This document shows positions 26,828-35,554 of a stretch of DNA of 64,000 nt, piece by piece; the first letter of the stretch is position 1, and the number at the start of each line of letters is the position of its first letter. The notes beneath the pieces were generated by a model. The model made no database searches. It was not told where the DNA came from and saw only the letters and a list, made by a program, of their open reading frames with translations. The position numbers and the translations under genes were made by a program. Origin of the DNA: UBA9659 sp965208605. Its GTDB lineage: Bacteria > Pseudomonadota > Gammaproteobacteria > Pseudomonadales > Azotimanducaceae. The stretch is taken from positions 1,674,001-1,738,000 of the forward strand of contig OZ242345.1 in assembly GCA_965208605.1 (NCBI GenBank). Reading direction: 5' to 3'.

Positions 26828-27249
26828 GTCTTTTGTTGGGCTTTAGTGATCAATCTATCAAAGGAAGCTAGCAAAGTATTCCTGAGTGTTTGCCGGTCTG
26901 CTTGGGCAATATTGGGTTTGCATAATACCAAAATATCCAGACATTGATTAGGCAAGCGCTGGCGGGTGACCTGCTGCCGGAAGACTTCACGAATGTGCCG
27001 CTTGATGCGATTTCGAGCAACTGCTTTAGCGGCTATTTTTTTGCTACAAATCATGCCCAGCCGATTAGTTTCCAGGGTGTTTTTTTTTGCCAGTATGGAC
27101 GCGAAAGCATGTTGCACTTGAAATTCTTTGTGGCGGAACAGAGCATCAAATTCATGCCCTTGATGGAGTCGGTGGCAATAGGTAAAGGGGGTATTGGCGC
27201 CTAGGGCCGGAACCCCGTCCCCGGTACTAGGCTGGTTGGACAACGGCAT
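26824..27249 (-). CDS. rnpA: ribonuclease P protein component
   Basis: Protein subunit of RNase P, which matures tRNA 5' ends, 141 residues. The RNR motif region is AVARNRIKRHIREVFRQQ, and NRLGMICSKKIAAK precedes it. The first about 20 residues (MPLSNQPSTGDGVPALGANT) are beyond the family core. No good ribosome-binding site precedes ATG 27249, so a shorter start is possible. It begins 22 bases after rpmH and overlaps yidD by 4 bases. Confidence 0.95.
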   Translation of the reverse strand: MPLSNQPSTGDGVPALGANTPFTYCHRLHQGHEFDALFRHKEFQVQHAFASILAKKNTLETNRLGMICSKKIAAKAVARNRIKRHIREVFRQQVTRQRLPNQCLDILVLCKPNIAQADRQTLRNTLLASFDRLITKAQQKT

Positions 27250-27271
27250 CTAGGGGCAGGTTGGAGATTGA

Positions 27272-27406
27272 TTACGCGGATAGTGACTTGCGCCCCTTGG
27301 CACGGCGACGATTCAAAATCAATCGCCCCGACTTGGTTGCCATGCGGGCACGGAAGCCATGCGTTCTCTTGCGCTTGATTTGACTCGGTTGATAGGTTCT
27401 TTTCAT
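27272..27406 (-). CDS. rpmH: 50S ribosomal protein bL34
   Basis: Small 44-residue protein translated directly from the minus strand: it starts MKRTYQPSQIKRKRTHGFRA and ends GRKSLSA. This is an almost perfect match to the family. A strong promoter lies just upstream (27442-27470). It is the first gene of the leftward operon rpmH-rnpA-yidD-yidC and borders oriC. Confidence 0.98.
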   Translation of the reverse strand: MKRTYQPSQIKRKRTHGFRARMATKSGRLILNRRRAKGRKSLSA

Positions 27407-27441
27407 GGTCTGGCACCAATGAGCGGTGGAGAAGGCAAGCG

Positions 27442-27470
27442 ATTATGAGGAGGCTCAGGCGGCTTGTCAA
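27442..27470 (-). promoter_or_regulatory. sigma70 promoter of rpmH
   Basis: On the minus strand TTGACA (27470-27465) and CATAAT (27447-27442) are separated by exactly 17 bases: a 6/6 and a 5/6 match. The start site would be about 27435, giving a leader of roughly 28 bases to rpmH. Confidence 0.8.
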
Positions 27471-27599
27471 TTAAATATAACCTCTGAGTTCCTCGGCTGA
27501 GCCGAGCCGATAACCTACTCAAAAAATATCCATTGCTCGCAAGAGCCCTCATTTTTAATAAGATAATGAGTGGCTTTAATAGCATGTTCTTTTCTAAGA

Positions 27600-27966
27600 A
27601 CTAAGATCTATTGTTGCTATTACTATTAGCACTTGGATTTCTGTGCATAACCCCAAGGACTTGTCAGCTATCAATGGCTTGCAGTCAGCATAAGTCATGT
27701 CAAAAGCTGTTGCTTGTATGCCCGTATCCTGTGGATGAAGGTCTCATAAAGGGGCTACTTATCCACAGGCATGGGAACCTCGGCGACTTGTTGGTTTTTA
27801 TCCACAGGATGTACACAAGATAAGCACAAGTTGTTAGCAGCAGCATGGGGTAGAAATCTGGAGAAAATATTTTTTTCTTTCGTTTTTTGGTTTGATATTT
27901 TGACCAGTCGCTTAATTTTGGGTTAGTATTCCCTCAAGCAAATTCTCGTCCATAGGGGTTCCTGCA
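27600..27966. other. chromosomal replication origin oriC
   Basis: Intergenic region between rpmH and dnaA. DnaA boxes are TTATCCACA at 27759-27767 and 27798-27806, TGTGCATAA at 27642-27650 (reverse orientation) and TGTGGATGA at 27730-27738 (one mismatch). AGATCTATTGTTGCTATTA at about 27604-27622 resembles the GATCTNTTNTTTT unwinding 13-mer. A second very AT-rich stretch (about 27855-27900) lies close to dnaA. The gene order on both sides is that of gammaproteobacterial origins. Precise limits are a guess. Confidence 0.85.
27900..27929 (+). promoter_or_regulatory. possible dnaA promoter
   Basis: TTGACC at 27900-27905 and TAGTAT at 27924-27929 with an 18-base spacer, about 35 bases before the dnaA start. 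Plausible by position; -10 match is only 4 of 6. Confidence 0.35.
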
Positions 27967-29427
27967 GTGTCAAAGAGTGTGCTCAAAGCAACATCCAATA
28001 GTGTCCCCAAAACCAGATCGAAAACACTACCTAAGAGCGCAGCAAAGAAGCCCGCAAAGCAACCCACTAATAATCCGCAGGAAGACTGGCAAGCCTGTCT
28101 TGCCATCATCAAGGAAGAAATATCGCCTCAAGAATTTGACACCTGTATCCGACCCTTGCAGGCAGTTCCCGATAGAGAAGCGGGCAATTGCGTTAAGTTG
28201 TTGGCGCCCAACTGGTATGTCAAGGATCAGATAGACACGCAATACTTGCCACGCATTAGAGAGTTACTCGCCGCGGGCGGCAACACCGATGTGCGGCTGA
28301 TGATTGGTGCCCGGGAACAACCCCCTGGCCCCAGCCTCTCGTCCCCGCCTAGCCCTCAGCCGGCAACCGGTCCTTCTCCCTTCATAGACATCAACAAGGA
28401 ATATACTTTTGACACCTTTGTTGAGGGCAATTCCAATCAGTTGGCACTGGCGGCCGCTCGGGGTCTGGTGGAAAATCTAGGCACCCAGCGCACCGATCAT
28501 GGTGCTTCCCAATACAACCCCATCCTATTCTATGGGGGGGTGGGTCTAGGGAAGACGCATCTCATGCATGCCGTGGGGAATGCCATTGAAGAACAGCATC
28601 CCCAGTTAAAAGTCGGCTACATGTATTCCCATAAGTTTATTGTGGATATGGTAAACGCCATCCAAAAAGGCACCATGCCGGCCTTCGTGGAATGTTACCG
28701 GGGTATTGATGTGCTGTTGATGGATGACATTCAATTTTTGGCGCGGGGCGCGAAGACACAGGAAGAATTTTTTGCAGTCTTTAATAGATTGCTGGATAAA
28801 CGCAACAGCCAGATTGTGCTGACCAGTGATCGCTATCCTAGAGGTATTAAAGACTTGGAAGAGCGGCTTAAAAGCCGATTTCTCTGGGGGATGAGCGCGT
28901 GCCTAGAGGCACCGGATGTTGAAACCAGAGTCGCGATCTTGATGAAAAAGGCCGAATCAAAAGCGGTGCCCTTGCCGCGGGATGTTGGCTTTTTTATCGC
29001 GCGGCTTGTCAAGTCAAATGTGCGGGAGCTGGAAGGCGCCCTCAAGCGTGTCGTTGCCGATGCCCACTTCAGAGGGGTACCGATCACCATGGAGCAGACC
29101 AAGGCAGCGCTGAGAGACTTGATTGCCCATCAGAGTCGGCAGGTCAGCATTGAGAACATTAAGAAACTAGTGACCGAATACTATAGAATTCGTATCAGTG
29201 ACCTACACTCCAAAAGGCGCAACAGATCCATCACCCGACCCCGGCAACTCGCCATGGCGCTAGCAAAGGAACTGACCAACCAAAGCCTGCCAGAGATCGG
29301 TGATGCCTTCGGCGGGAGAGACCACAGCACCGTGCTGCATGCCTGTAAGAAGATTGAGGAGCTCCGGGAAAGCAACGGGGAGATGGCGCAGGACTACGAC
29401 CAGTTATTAAAACAGCTGACGACCTAG
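27967..29427 (+). CDS. dnaA: chromosomal replication initiator DnaA
   Basis: AAA+ initiator that binds DnaA boxes and melts oriC, 486 residues with GTG start. Domain I begins only at about residue 42 (WQACLAIIKEEISPQEFDTC), after about 40 Lys/Ser/Pro-rich residues not found in E. coli. Walker A is GGVGLGKTH (about 189-197) and Walker B is VLLMDDIQFL. Sensor regions and the domain IV DnaA signature DHSTVLHACKKI are intact. An AGGGG precedes the GTG at 7 bases; later GTG codons could also serve, which would shorten the basic leader. Confidence 0.97.
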   Translation: MSKSVLKATSNSVPKTRSKTLPKSAAKKPAKQPTNNPQEDWQACLAIIKEEISPQEFDTCIRPLQAVPDREAGNCVKLLAPNWYVKDQIDTQYLPRIRELLAAGGNTDVRLMIGAREQPPGPSLSSPPSPQPATGPSPFIDINKEYTFDTFVEGNSNQLALAAARGLVENLGTQRTDHGASQYNPILFYGGVGLGKTHLMHAVGNAIEEQHPQLKVGYMYSHKFIVDMVNAIQKGTMPAFVECYRGIDVLLMDDIQFLARGAKTQEEFFAVFNRLLDKRNSQIVLTSDRYPRGIKDLEERLKSRFLWGMSACLEAPDVETRVAILMKKAESKAVPLPRDVGFFIARLVKSNVRELEGALKRVVADAHFRGVPITMEQTKAALRDLIAHQSRQVSIENIKKLVTEYYRIRISDLHSKRRNRSITRPRQLAMALAKELTNQSLPEIGDAFGGRDHSTVLHACKKIEELRESNGEMAQDYDQLLKQLTT

Positions 29428-29462
29428 GTTGCTAAAGCCGTGTGATAACTTTGTATAACTTT

Positions 29463-29560
29463 TTTAGAAGACCGCACAACTATTTAGAAGAGCTCACAAC
29501 AATTTAGAAGAGCGCACGACATATTATAACAGCGCACGACATTTCATAAAGTTTATATAA
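29463..29560. repeat. 20-base tandem repeat between dnaA and first dnaN
   Basis: About four diverging copies of a unit such as TTAGAAGAGCTCACAACAAT (exact copy at about 29484-29503). The same 20-mer stands once more after the first dnaN at about 30740-30759, so the extra clamp gene is bracketed by related sequence. Confidence 0.85.
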
Positions 29561-29606
29561 ATCAAAGACTTATACTAGAACAGAGAAGCAGACAGGGTTA
29601 ATCGGT

Positions 29607-30725
29607 GTGAAGCTTAAAATCAACAGGGAAGTGCTCATCCCCGCCTTGCAGCTGGGTGCTAGTGTTATGCAAAAGCGAGGGACGGAGCCGATGCATTCCC
29701 ATCTGCTCCTGGTCGCCAAGAAAAAAGAATTGGTAATCACCAGCACCGACCGGGAACTAGAAGCCGTCACTAGCCTCCATGAAGTGGATATTGAAGCCCC
29801 CGGCAAGGCGACCATCTCCGGGGCTAAGCTGCTGGACATCTGTCTTAATTTGCCCCCAGAGACCGGGCTCAGCATCATGCACGACGACCCCATGATAAAA
29901 GTGGCATGGGATAGGTATCATGCCCGCCTGGTCACCCTGGCACCGGACGACTTCCCCAGCATTGAGCCGGATGAGGCTAGGCCCCTGACCCTAGAGCTCA
30001 GTGGCGATGCCCTCAACCGCATGTTACGCGCGACGGCCTTTGCTATGGCGCGCGGCGAGGGTAACTATTTATTCAATGGCATTCTGCTGGACATAGCAGG
30101 TTCCCAGGTGCGCCAGGTCGCCACCAACGGCTATAGGCTAGCAACCAGTTACACCGACTATGGTGCCGGCGCCGATGCGCGGCAAGTCGTTATTCCCGCT
30201 AAGGCAGTCACTGAATTGATGCGATTGATCAAGGGTGCCGGCGATGCCGCCGTGGAGGTGAAGTTATTTCCTAAGCAGATGCAGGTGCATTACGGGGCGA
30301 CTAGACTCATTACCAATCTTATTCCGGCCACCGACTTCCCGGACTATACCCGCGCTATTCCCACCGGCAAGGAGCAGGTGCTTGCCCTGGATCGGGCGCA
30401 CCTAGTGGCCGGGCTAAAACGTATTGCGTCAATTTTCCTAGAGGAACGGAATCGCAATGTGCACCTGTCTTTTGGCACTGGCAAGCTGAGTATGCACACC
30501 CAGAATGAGGCTCAGGATGAAGCCGAAGAAAACATGGAAATTGACTACCAGGGCGCCGATATGACGGTGCAATATAATGTAGACTATCTGGTTGACACCC
30601 TGTCGGTCATGACGGGCGATAAGGTCACCTGGACCATTCGGGACCCTGCCAAAGCCTGCCAGTTGGAAGATGCGGCGGACCCGCAGAGTCTCTTCCTGAT
30701 CACGCCCCTAAGAGAAACGGCCTGA
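29607..30725 (+). CDS. divergent DNA polymerase III beta clamp paralogue
   Basis: Protein of 372 residues with the three-domain sliding-clamp fold along its length (start KLKINREVLIPALQLGASVM; SGAKLLDICLNLPPE; IPTGKEQVLALDRAHLVAGL). It lies between dnaA and the canonical dnaN. It differs at the partner-binding cleft: the usual TDGHRL is TNGYRL, and the usual C-terminal VVMPMRL is LITPLRETA. So it may bind other partners, pair with the normal clamp, or be inactive. GTG start. The intact frame and conserved core suggest selection for function. Confidence 0.88.
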   Translation: MKLKINREVLIPALQLGASVMQKRGTEPMHSHLLLVAKKKELVITSTDRELEAVTSLHEVDIEAPGKATISGAKLLDICLNLPPETGLSIMHDDPMIKVAWDRYHARLVTLAPDDFPSIEPDEARPLTLELSGDALNRMLRATAFAMARGEGNYLFNGILLDIAGSQVRQVATNGYRLATSYTDYGAGADARQVVIPAKAVTELMRLIKGAGDAAVEVKLFPKQMQVHYGATRLITNLIPATDFPDYTRAIPTGKEQVLALDRAHLVAGLKRIASIFLEERNRNVHLSFGTGKLSMHTQNEAQDEAEENMEIDYQGADMTVQYNVDYLVDTLSVMTGDKVTWTIRDPAKACQLEDAADPQSLFLITPLRETA

Positions 30726-30739
30726 GCCAGGAACACAGC

Positions 30740-30759
30740 TTAGAAGAGCTCACAACAAT
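30740..30759. repeat. single copy of the 20-base repeat
   Basis: TTAGAAGAGCTCACAACAAT, identical to a copy in the array at 29463-29560, located between the two dnaN genes. Confidence 0.85.
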
Positions 30760-30788
30760 CACCATAACTATAAGGAAGCAAGGTAGAT

Positions 30789-31892
30789 ATGAAATTTTCT
30801 GTCAATCGAGATGTGCTGTTGCGACCCCTGCAGCAGGTTGCCGGGGTTGTTGAGCATCGGCCAACGGGCCTCCCCATTCTGTCTAACCTCTTGCTCCGAG
30901 TAGATGCCAAGGAGCTATCCATCATCGGCACCGATTTTGAGGTTGAGTTGATCGCCAAGATGGCGGTGACCGGCGAGGTCCCGGGGGAAATTACCGTGCC
31001 CGCCAGGAAGTTAATGGATATTTGTCGGGGTATCCCCGACGAGGCGAGCATCGCGTTTAGCCTTAATGAACAGCGGCTTGAGATCAAATCCGGGAAGTTC
31101 CGCTCGGTCCTCTCCACCCTGCCGGCGGATGATTTCCCGATGATCAAGCAGGACGCCTCAGAGATCTCAGCGCAGGTGGACAGCAAGGATTTCAGCAAGT
31201 TGCTGGGGGAAACTGCCTTTGCCATGGGGCTACAAGATAAGCGGCATTTTTTGAACGGCATGTCGCTGGAACTAGGGGATGGTCTGGTGCGTTCCGTGAC
31301 CACCGACGGTCATCGGCTGGCACTGAGCGAACTGCCGCAACCCGCCCTTAAAGATAAACCCCGCCAGGTGATAGTGCCGAGGAAGGGCATCATAGAAATC
31401 CAGCGGCTACTGCAAGAAGTGACCGGCGAGGTATCCATTGTCCTGGGTAGCAACCATCTGGGGATGAAGGCCTCGGCCTATAGCCTGACGACCAAACTCA
31501 TTGATGCCAAGTATCCAGACTATAAGCGGGTCATTCCGAAGGATGGCGACAAGGTGGTGGTAGCTGAGAAGCGGGTCCTGCGTGATGCACTGAATAGAAC
31601 CGCCATCCTTGCCAACGAGAAGTTTCGCGGTATTCGGGTCGCCCTAGAGAATGGCAGCCTGCAGTTGTCGGCCAACAATCCCGATCAGGAAGAGGCGGAG
31701 GAAAGCCTTGATGTGGATTATCAGGGCGACACTATGGAAGTCGGCTTCAATGCCAGTTACCTCCAGGATGTGCTGGCGGTGCTAGAGGGCGACAAGGTGA
31801 AACTGGTTCTGCTGGACTCGGGGAGCAGTGCGGTGATCAAGGATGCGGAAACCGAGGGGGCGACCTATGTGGTCATGCCCATGCGGCTGTGA
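30789..31892 (+). CDS. dnaN: DNA polymerase III beta sliding clamp (canonical)
   Basis: Ring-forming processivity factor of the replicase, 367 residues, matching the E. coli length. It begins MKFSVNRDVLLRPLQQVAGV. It has VTTDGHRLAL at the peptide-binding cleft, ANNPDQEEAEESLDVDYQG, and ends YVVMPMRL, all as in standard clamps. It is preceded by AAGGAAGC 7-8 bases before ATG. It follows the divergent clamp paralogue by 63 bases and precedes recF by 116 bases, with a short repeat array in that gap. Confidence 0.97.
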   Translation: MKFSVNRDVLLRPLQQVAGVVEHRPTGLPILSNLLLRVDAKELSIIGTDFEVELIAKMAVTGEVPGEITVPARKLMDICRGIPDEASIAFSLNEQRLEIKSGKFRSVLSTLPADDFPMIKQDASEISAQVDSKDFSKLLGETAFAMGLQDKRHFLNGMSLELGDGLVRSVTTDGHRLALSELPQPALKDKPRQVIVPRKGIIEIQRLLQEVTGEVSIVLGSNHLGMKASAYSLTTKLIDAKYPDYKRVIPKDGDKVVVAEKRVLRDALNRTAILANEKFRGIRVALENGSLQLSANNPDQEEAEESLDVDYQGDTMEVGFNASYLQDVLAVLEGDKVKLVLLDSGSSAVIKDAETEGATYVVMPMRL

Positions 31893-31975
31893 TCCTGAAG
31901 AGCGAATTCTGAAGAACGGATTTTGAAGAGCGGGTTCTGACCATCCGATGCTGACTAGCTGATTCTGACCATATA
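31893..31975. repeat. 14-15-base imperfect tandem repeat between dnaN and recF
   Basis: Diverged copies on CTGAAGAGCGAATT/CTGAAGAACGGATTT, then on CTGACCATCCGATG and CTGACTAGCTGATT. It is related in style but not identical to the 20-base unit beside it. Confidence 0.7.
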
Positions 31976-32008
31976 AGCCTGATAAATAAGTGTAATTTCT
32001 GACCAGAC

Positions 32009-33085
32009 ATGAGCCTAGAATGGCTTAAAATTCAACGAGTTAGAAACATTTCCCAAGCCAGCCTTGAGTTGTCTCCGGGGGTGAATCTGCTCTATGGGCA
32101 GAATGGTAGCGGCAAAACCAGCGTCCTGGAGAGCGTGTATTTTTTGGCCTCTTCTCGTTCCTTCCGCCGCAATATGAATACCGCCATGATCCAGCAGGGC
32201 GAGCCGGATTGTCTGGTGCTTGGGCGGGGCAAGCGGGGGCAAACCCAGTATCAGCTGGGCGTCCAGCGGGACCGACAGGGCGAAAGGGATATCCGGATCA
32301 ACGGCGATACCATCACTCGGGCTTCCGAACTCGCCAGGATCATGCCCACCCTGCAACTAGGTCCGGAAAGTGTTGACCTCTTGTTGGGCACGCCGGCACT
32401 CAGGCGGCGGTTTCTGAATTGGGGAGTGTTTCACATGGAACATCGCTTCTCAGCCCTCTGGGAAGCGGCCAACCGAAGCCTGCGGCAGAGAAACCTGGCG
32501 CTGCGGCTGGGGTCTAGCCCGGAACTGGACACCTGGTCGGTACAACTGGCTCAGCAGGCCGAAGCGGTGGATCAGGCACGGACGCGCTATGTCGCCCAGT
32601 ATGAGCCTATCTTCCGAGCTCTGGCAGCAGAAATGCTGGGGCTGGAGGAGGTCAAGTTTGCCTATTATCGTGGCTGGGAATCTGGCGCATCGCTACTAGA
32701 CATCTATGCCAAGGAGCTGTCGGGCGACATAAAAAAAGGTCATACCCAGAGGGGTTTTCAACGCGCCGATGTTAGAATAGAGATAGAAGGTCAACCGGCG
32801 GCAAGCCGCTGTTCCAGAGGCGAGTTGAAAGCCCTGGTATGGAGCATGGTCTTGGCACAGGGTAGCCAGTTAGACACCGGGCAGAAGCAGGATATTTTAT
32901 ACCTGGTGGACGATTTGGCGGCGGAGTTTGATACTGAGCATCGGCAGCGCATTCTTGGTTTTTTGGCGGCGGCGGGGCATCAGGTGTTATTGACGGGCAT
33001 TGAGCGAGATACGCTTATTGCCGCATGTAACGGGCTTGAAACAAAGATGTTTCATGTGAAACAAGGGGAAATTCAGGGGGTCTAG
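32009..33085 (+). CDS. recF: DNA replication and repair protein RecF
   Basis: SMC-like ATPase that helps load RecA at gaps with RecO and RecR. The product has 358 residues. Walker A is YGQNGSGKTS (about 29-38). The signature region SRGELKALVWSMVLAQG is followed by Walker B YLVDDLAAEFD. Two parS-like sequences are embedded in the coding region. Its TAG touches the gyrB ATG directly. Confidence 0.96.
   Translation: MSLEWLKIQRVRNISQASLELSPGVNLLYGQNGSGKTSVLESVYFLASSRSFRRNMNTAMIQQGEPDCLVLGRGKRGQTQYQLGVQRDRQGERDIRINGDTITRASELARIMPTLQLGPESVDLLLGTPALRRRFLNWGVFHMEHRFSALWEAANRSLRQRNLALRLGSSPELDTWSVQLAQQAEAVDQARTRYVAQYEPIFRALAAEMLGLEEVKFAYYRGWESGASLLDIYAKELSGDIKKGHTQRGFQRADVRIEIEGQPAASRCSRGELKALVWSMVLAQGSQLDTGQKQDILYLVDDLAAEFDTEHRQRILGFLAAAGHQVLLTGIERDTLIAACNGLETKMFHVKQGEIQGV
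32427..32442. promoter_or_regulatory. parS-like site 1 (inside recF)
   Basis: TGTTTCACATGGAACA differs at 2 of 16 positions from TGTTTCACGTGAAACA and also at 2 from TGTTCCACGTGGAACA, the known ParB sites of Bacillus and Pseudomonas. It is an imperfect palindrome as expected. Confidence 0.6.
33048..33063. promoter_or_regulatory. parS-like site 2 (end of recF)
   Basis: TGTTTCATGTGAAACA differs from the consensus TGTTTCACGTGAAACA at one position. It lies 23 bases before gyrB and 5 kb from oriC. Having two such sites in one gene near the origin, in a genome with parAB 13 kb away, is unlikely to be chance. Confidence 0.78.
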
Positions 33086-35500
33086 ATGGCAACAGATAAA
33101 TCCTACGGCTCAGGCAGCATTACCGTCCTCAAAGGCTTGGATGCGGTGCGGAAACGACCGGGTATGTACATTGGTGATACGGACGATGGCACGGGGCTGC
33201 ATCACATGGTGCAGGAATTGGTTGACAACGCCATTGATGAGGCACTGGAAGGCTATTGTTCCAATATTCAGGTCACTATTCACCCCGACGAATCAGTCAC
33301 CGTAGCCGATGACGGGCGCGGTATTCCCACCGATATGCATGAAGAGGGCAAGTCGGCGGCAGAAGTGATTATGACCGTGCTGCATGCCGGCGGGAAGTTT
33401 GATGACAGCAGTTACAAGATTTCCGGTGGCTTGCACGGGGTAGGCGTTTCAGTTGTGAATGCCCTCTCGGCCACTCTGGAACTGACCATCTGGCGGGAGG
33501 GCAAGGTCTGGGAGCAGCTCTATCACGACGGGGTGCCAGTCGCCCCCCTGGCGGCAGTCGGTGAAACCACGCAGACCGGCACCCAGTGCCGCTTCAAGCC
33601 TTCTCCAGAGACCTTTACCAACATAGAGTTCCATTACGGCATCCTTGCCAAGCGGCTGAGAGAACTGTCCTTCCTCAACTCGGGTATTGCCATTAGCCTG
33701 ACGGATGAGCGCAACGGCAAGCATGAACGTTTCCAGTTTGAGGGCGGTTTGCAAGCCTTTGTGGGCTTCTTGAACCAGAAGAAAACGCCACTGAACAGCA
33801 TTTTTTACTTCTCTGTTGAGCGGAAAGACGGCATAGGGGTGGAGGTAGCCATGCAGTGGAATGATTCCTATCAGGAAACCGTGCTCCCCTATGCCAACAA
33901 TATCCCCCAGATTGATGGGGGCACCCATCTGCAGGGTTTTCGGGGTGCCCTGACCCGGAGTCTGAATAGCTACATTGAAAAAGAAGGCCTAGGCAAAAAG
34001 GCACAGGTGAACACCACGGGTGATGATGCCCGTGAGGGGCTCACGGCCATCGTGTCGGTCAAGGTGCCTGATCCCAAATTTTCCTCCCAGACCAAGGACA
34101 AGCTCGTGTCTTCTGAGGTCAAGAGTGCCGTAGAGCAGGAGATGGGCAATGCCTTCTCCGCCTACCTCCTGGAGAAGCCTAGCGAGGCGAAGGCGATAGT
34201 GCAGAATATGATTGACGCTGCCCGGGCTCGGGAAGCCGCCCGGAAGGCACGGGAAATGACCCGGCGCAAGGGAGCACTGGACATAGCAGGACTCCCCGGC
34301 AAGCTGGCGGACTGCCAGGAAAAGGACCCCACACTCTGCGAGATTTATCTGGTAGAGGGCGATTCTGCGGGCGGTTCTGCCAAACAGGGGCGGGATCGCA
34401 AGACCCAGGCGATCTTGCCGCTTAAGGGCAAGATTTTGAATGTTGAAAAGGCGAGATTTGACAAGATGCTCAGCTCAGTTGAGGTAGGCACCCTGATTAC
34501 GGCACTCGGTTGTGGCATTGGCGCCGACGAGTTTAATTTGAGCAAGCTGCGCTATCACCGCATCATCATCATGACGGACGCCGATGTAGACGGCGCGCAC
34601 ATCAGGACGCTACTCCTGACTTTCTTCTTCCGATACATGCCGGCACTGATAGAAGGCGGGCATCTGTTGATTGCCCAGCCGCCGCTTTACAAGATCAAAC
34701 GCGGCAAAAGCGAGCGCTATATCAAGGATGAGAAGGAGCTAACGGACTATCTGCTGGAAATTGCCCTTGATGACGCGCGCCTCCATCCCGGCAAGGATTT
34801 GGCACCCATAGCCGGACATGCCCTCCAGGCCTTGGCGACCAACTTTTATCAGATTCAGCGTCAGATGCAACGGCTGGAGCGGGTCTATCCGCTGCTCCTA
34901 TTGAAGCAGGTGCTTTACCTACCGCGGCTCAGCCTGGATGACCTGAGTGATCAACAAGCGATGCAAGCCTGGACTGACCAGCTCGCTAGTCGCGTGCATG
35001 CGGCGAGTGTCGGTCAGGCGCAACACCACTTTAGCCTGAGGGAGGATCAGGAGCGGCATCTCTATTATCCCGAGGTCTCCATAGTCAGTCATAGTTTGCA
35101 ACGGGACTATGTCATTGACCGGGACTTCTTTGCCTCGGACAACTATCAGACGTTTATTGCCTTTGGAGAGGAGGTAGTCGATCTGGTGCATGCCGATGCC
35201 AGGATTGAAAAGGGCGAAAAATCAGCCTCCGTCAGCAATCTGGAAGAAGCCCTTGCCTGGTTGCAAGCGGAAGCCATGAAGGGACAAAGCCGACAGCGAT
35301 ACAAGGGACTAGGGGAGATGAATCCGGACCAGCTGTGGGAAACAACCATGAACCCGAAGAACCGCAGCATGCTGCGGGTCACCATAGAGGACGCCATAGA
35401 GGCGGATAGAGTCTTTGATACATTGATGGGTGATCAGGTGGCCCCGCGGCGCGAATTTATTGAGCAAAATGCCCTGGCAGTCGCCAACCTTGATGTATAA
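33086..35500 (+). CDS. gyrB: DNA gyrase subunit B
   Basis: ATPase subunit of the type II topoisomerase that supercoils DNA, 804 residues as in E. coli. The GHKL ATPase has VLKGLDAVRKRPGMYIGD, ELVDNAIDEAL and KFDDSSYKISGGLHGVG. The TOPRIM region has LVEGDSAGGSAKQGRDRK (E about 422), with DADVDGAHIRTLLLTFFFR further on. The C-terminus has QRYKGLGEMNPDQLWETTM. It is the last gene of the rightward dnaA-dnaN-recF-gyrB set and converges on the defence operon. Confidence 0.98.
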   Translation: MATDKSYGSGSITVLKGLDAVRKRPGMYIGDTDDGTGLHHMVQELVDNAIDEALEGYCSNIQVTIHPDESVTVADDGRGIPTDMHEEGKSAAEVIMTVLHAGGKFDDSSYKISGGLHGVGVSVVNALSATLELTIWREGKVWEQLYHDGVPVAPLAAVGETTQTGTQCRFKPSPETFTNIEFHYGILAKRLRELSFLNSGIAISLTDERNGKHERFQFEGGLQAFVGFLNQKKTPLNSIFYFSVERKDGIGVEVAMQWNDSYQETVLPYANNIPQIDGGTHLQGFRGALTRSLNSYIEKEGLGKKAQVNTTGDDAREGLTAIVSVKVPDPKFSSQTKDKLVSSEVKSAVEQEMGNAFSAYLLEKPSEAKAIVQNMIDAARAREAARKAREMTRRKGALDIAGLPGKLADCQEKDPTLCEIYLVEGDSAGGSAKQGRDRKTQAILPLKGKILNVEKARFDKMLSSVEVGTLITALGCGIGADEFNLSKLRYHRIIIMTDADVDGAHIRTLLLTFFFRYMPALIEGGHLLIAQPPLYKIKRGKSERYIKDEKELTDYLLEIALDDARLHPGKDLAPIAGHALQALATNFYQIQRQMQRLERVYPLLLLKQVLYLPRLSLDDLSDQQAMQAWTDQLASRVHAASVGQAQHHFSLREDQERHLYYPEVSIVSHSLQRDYVIDRDFFASDNYQTFIAFGEEVVDLVHADARIEKGEKSASVSNLEEALAWLQAEAMKGQSRQRYKGLGEMNPDQLWETTMNPKNRSMLRVTIEDAIEADRVFDTLMGDQVAPRREFIEQNALAVANLDV

Positions 35501-35554
35501 AACCCTTAAAAATCAAAGAGTTATGTGAAATTACGATAGGTACTGCTGGCGGCT

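Noticed and set aside
29463..29560. Possible CRISPR array
   Set aside because: Copies follow each other directly with gradual drift and no unique spacers; no cas genes are present. It is a tandem repeat.
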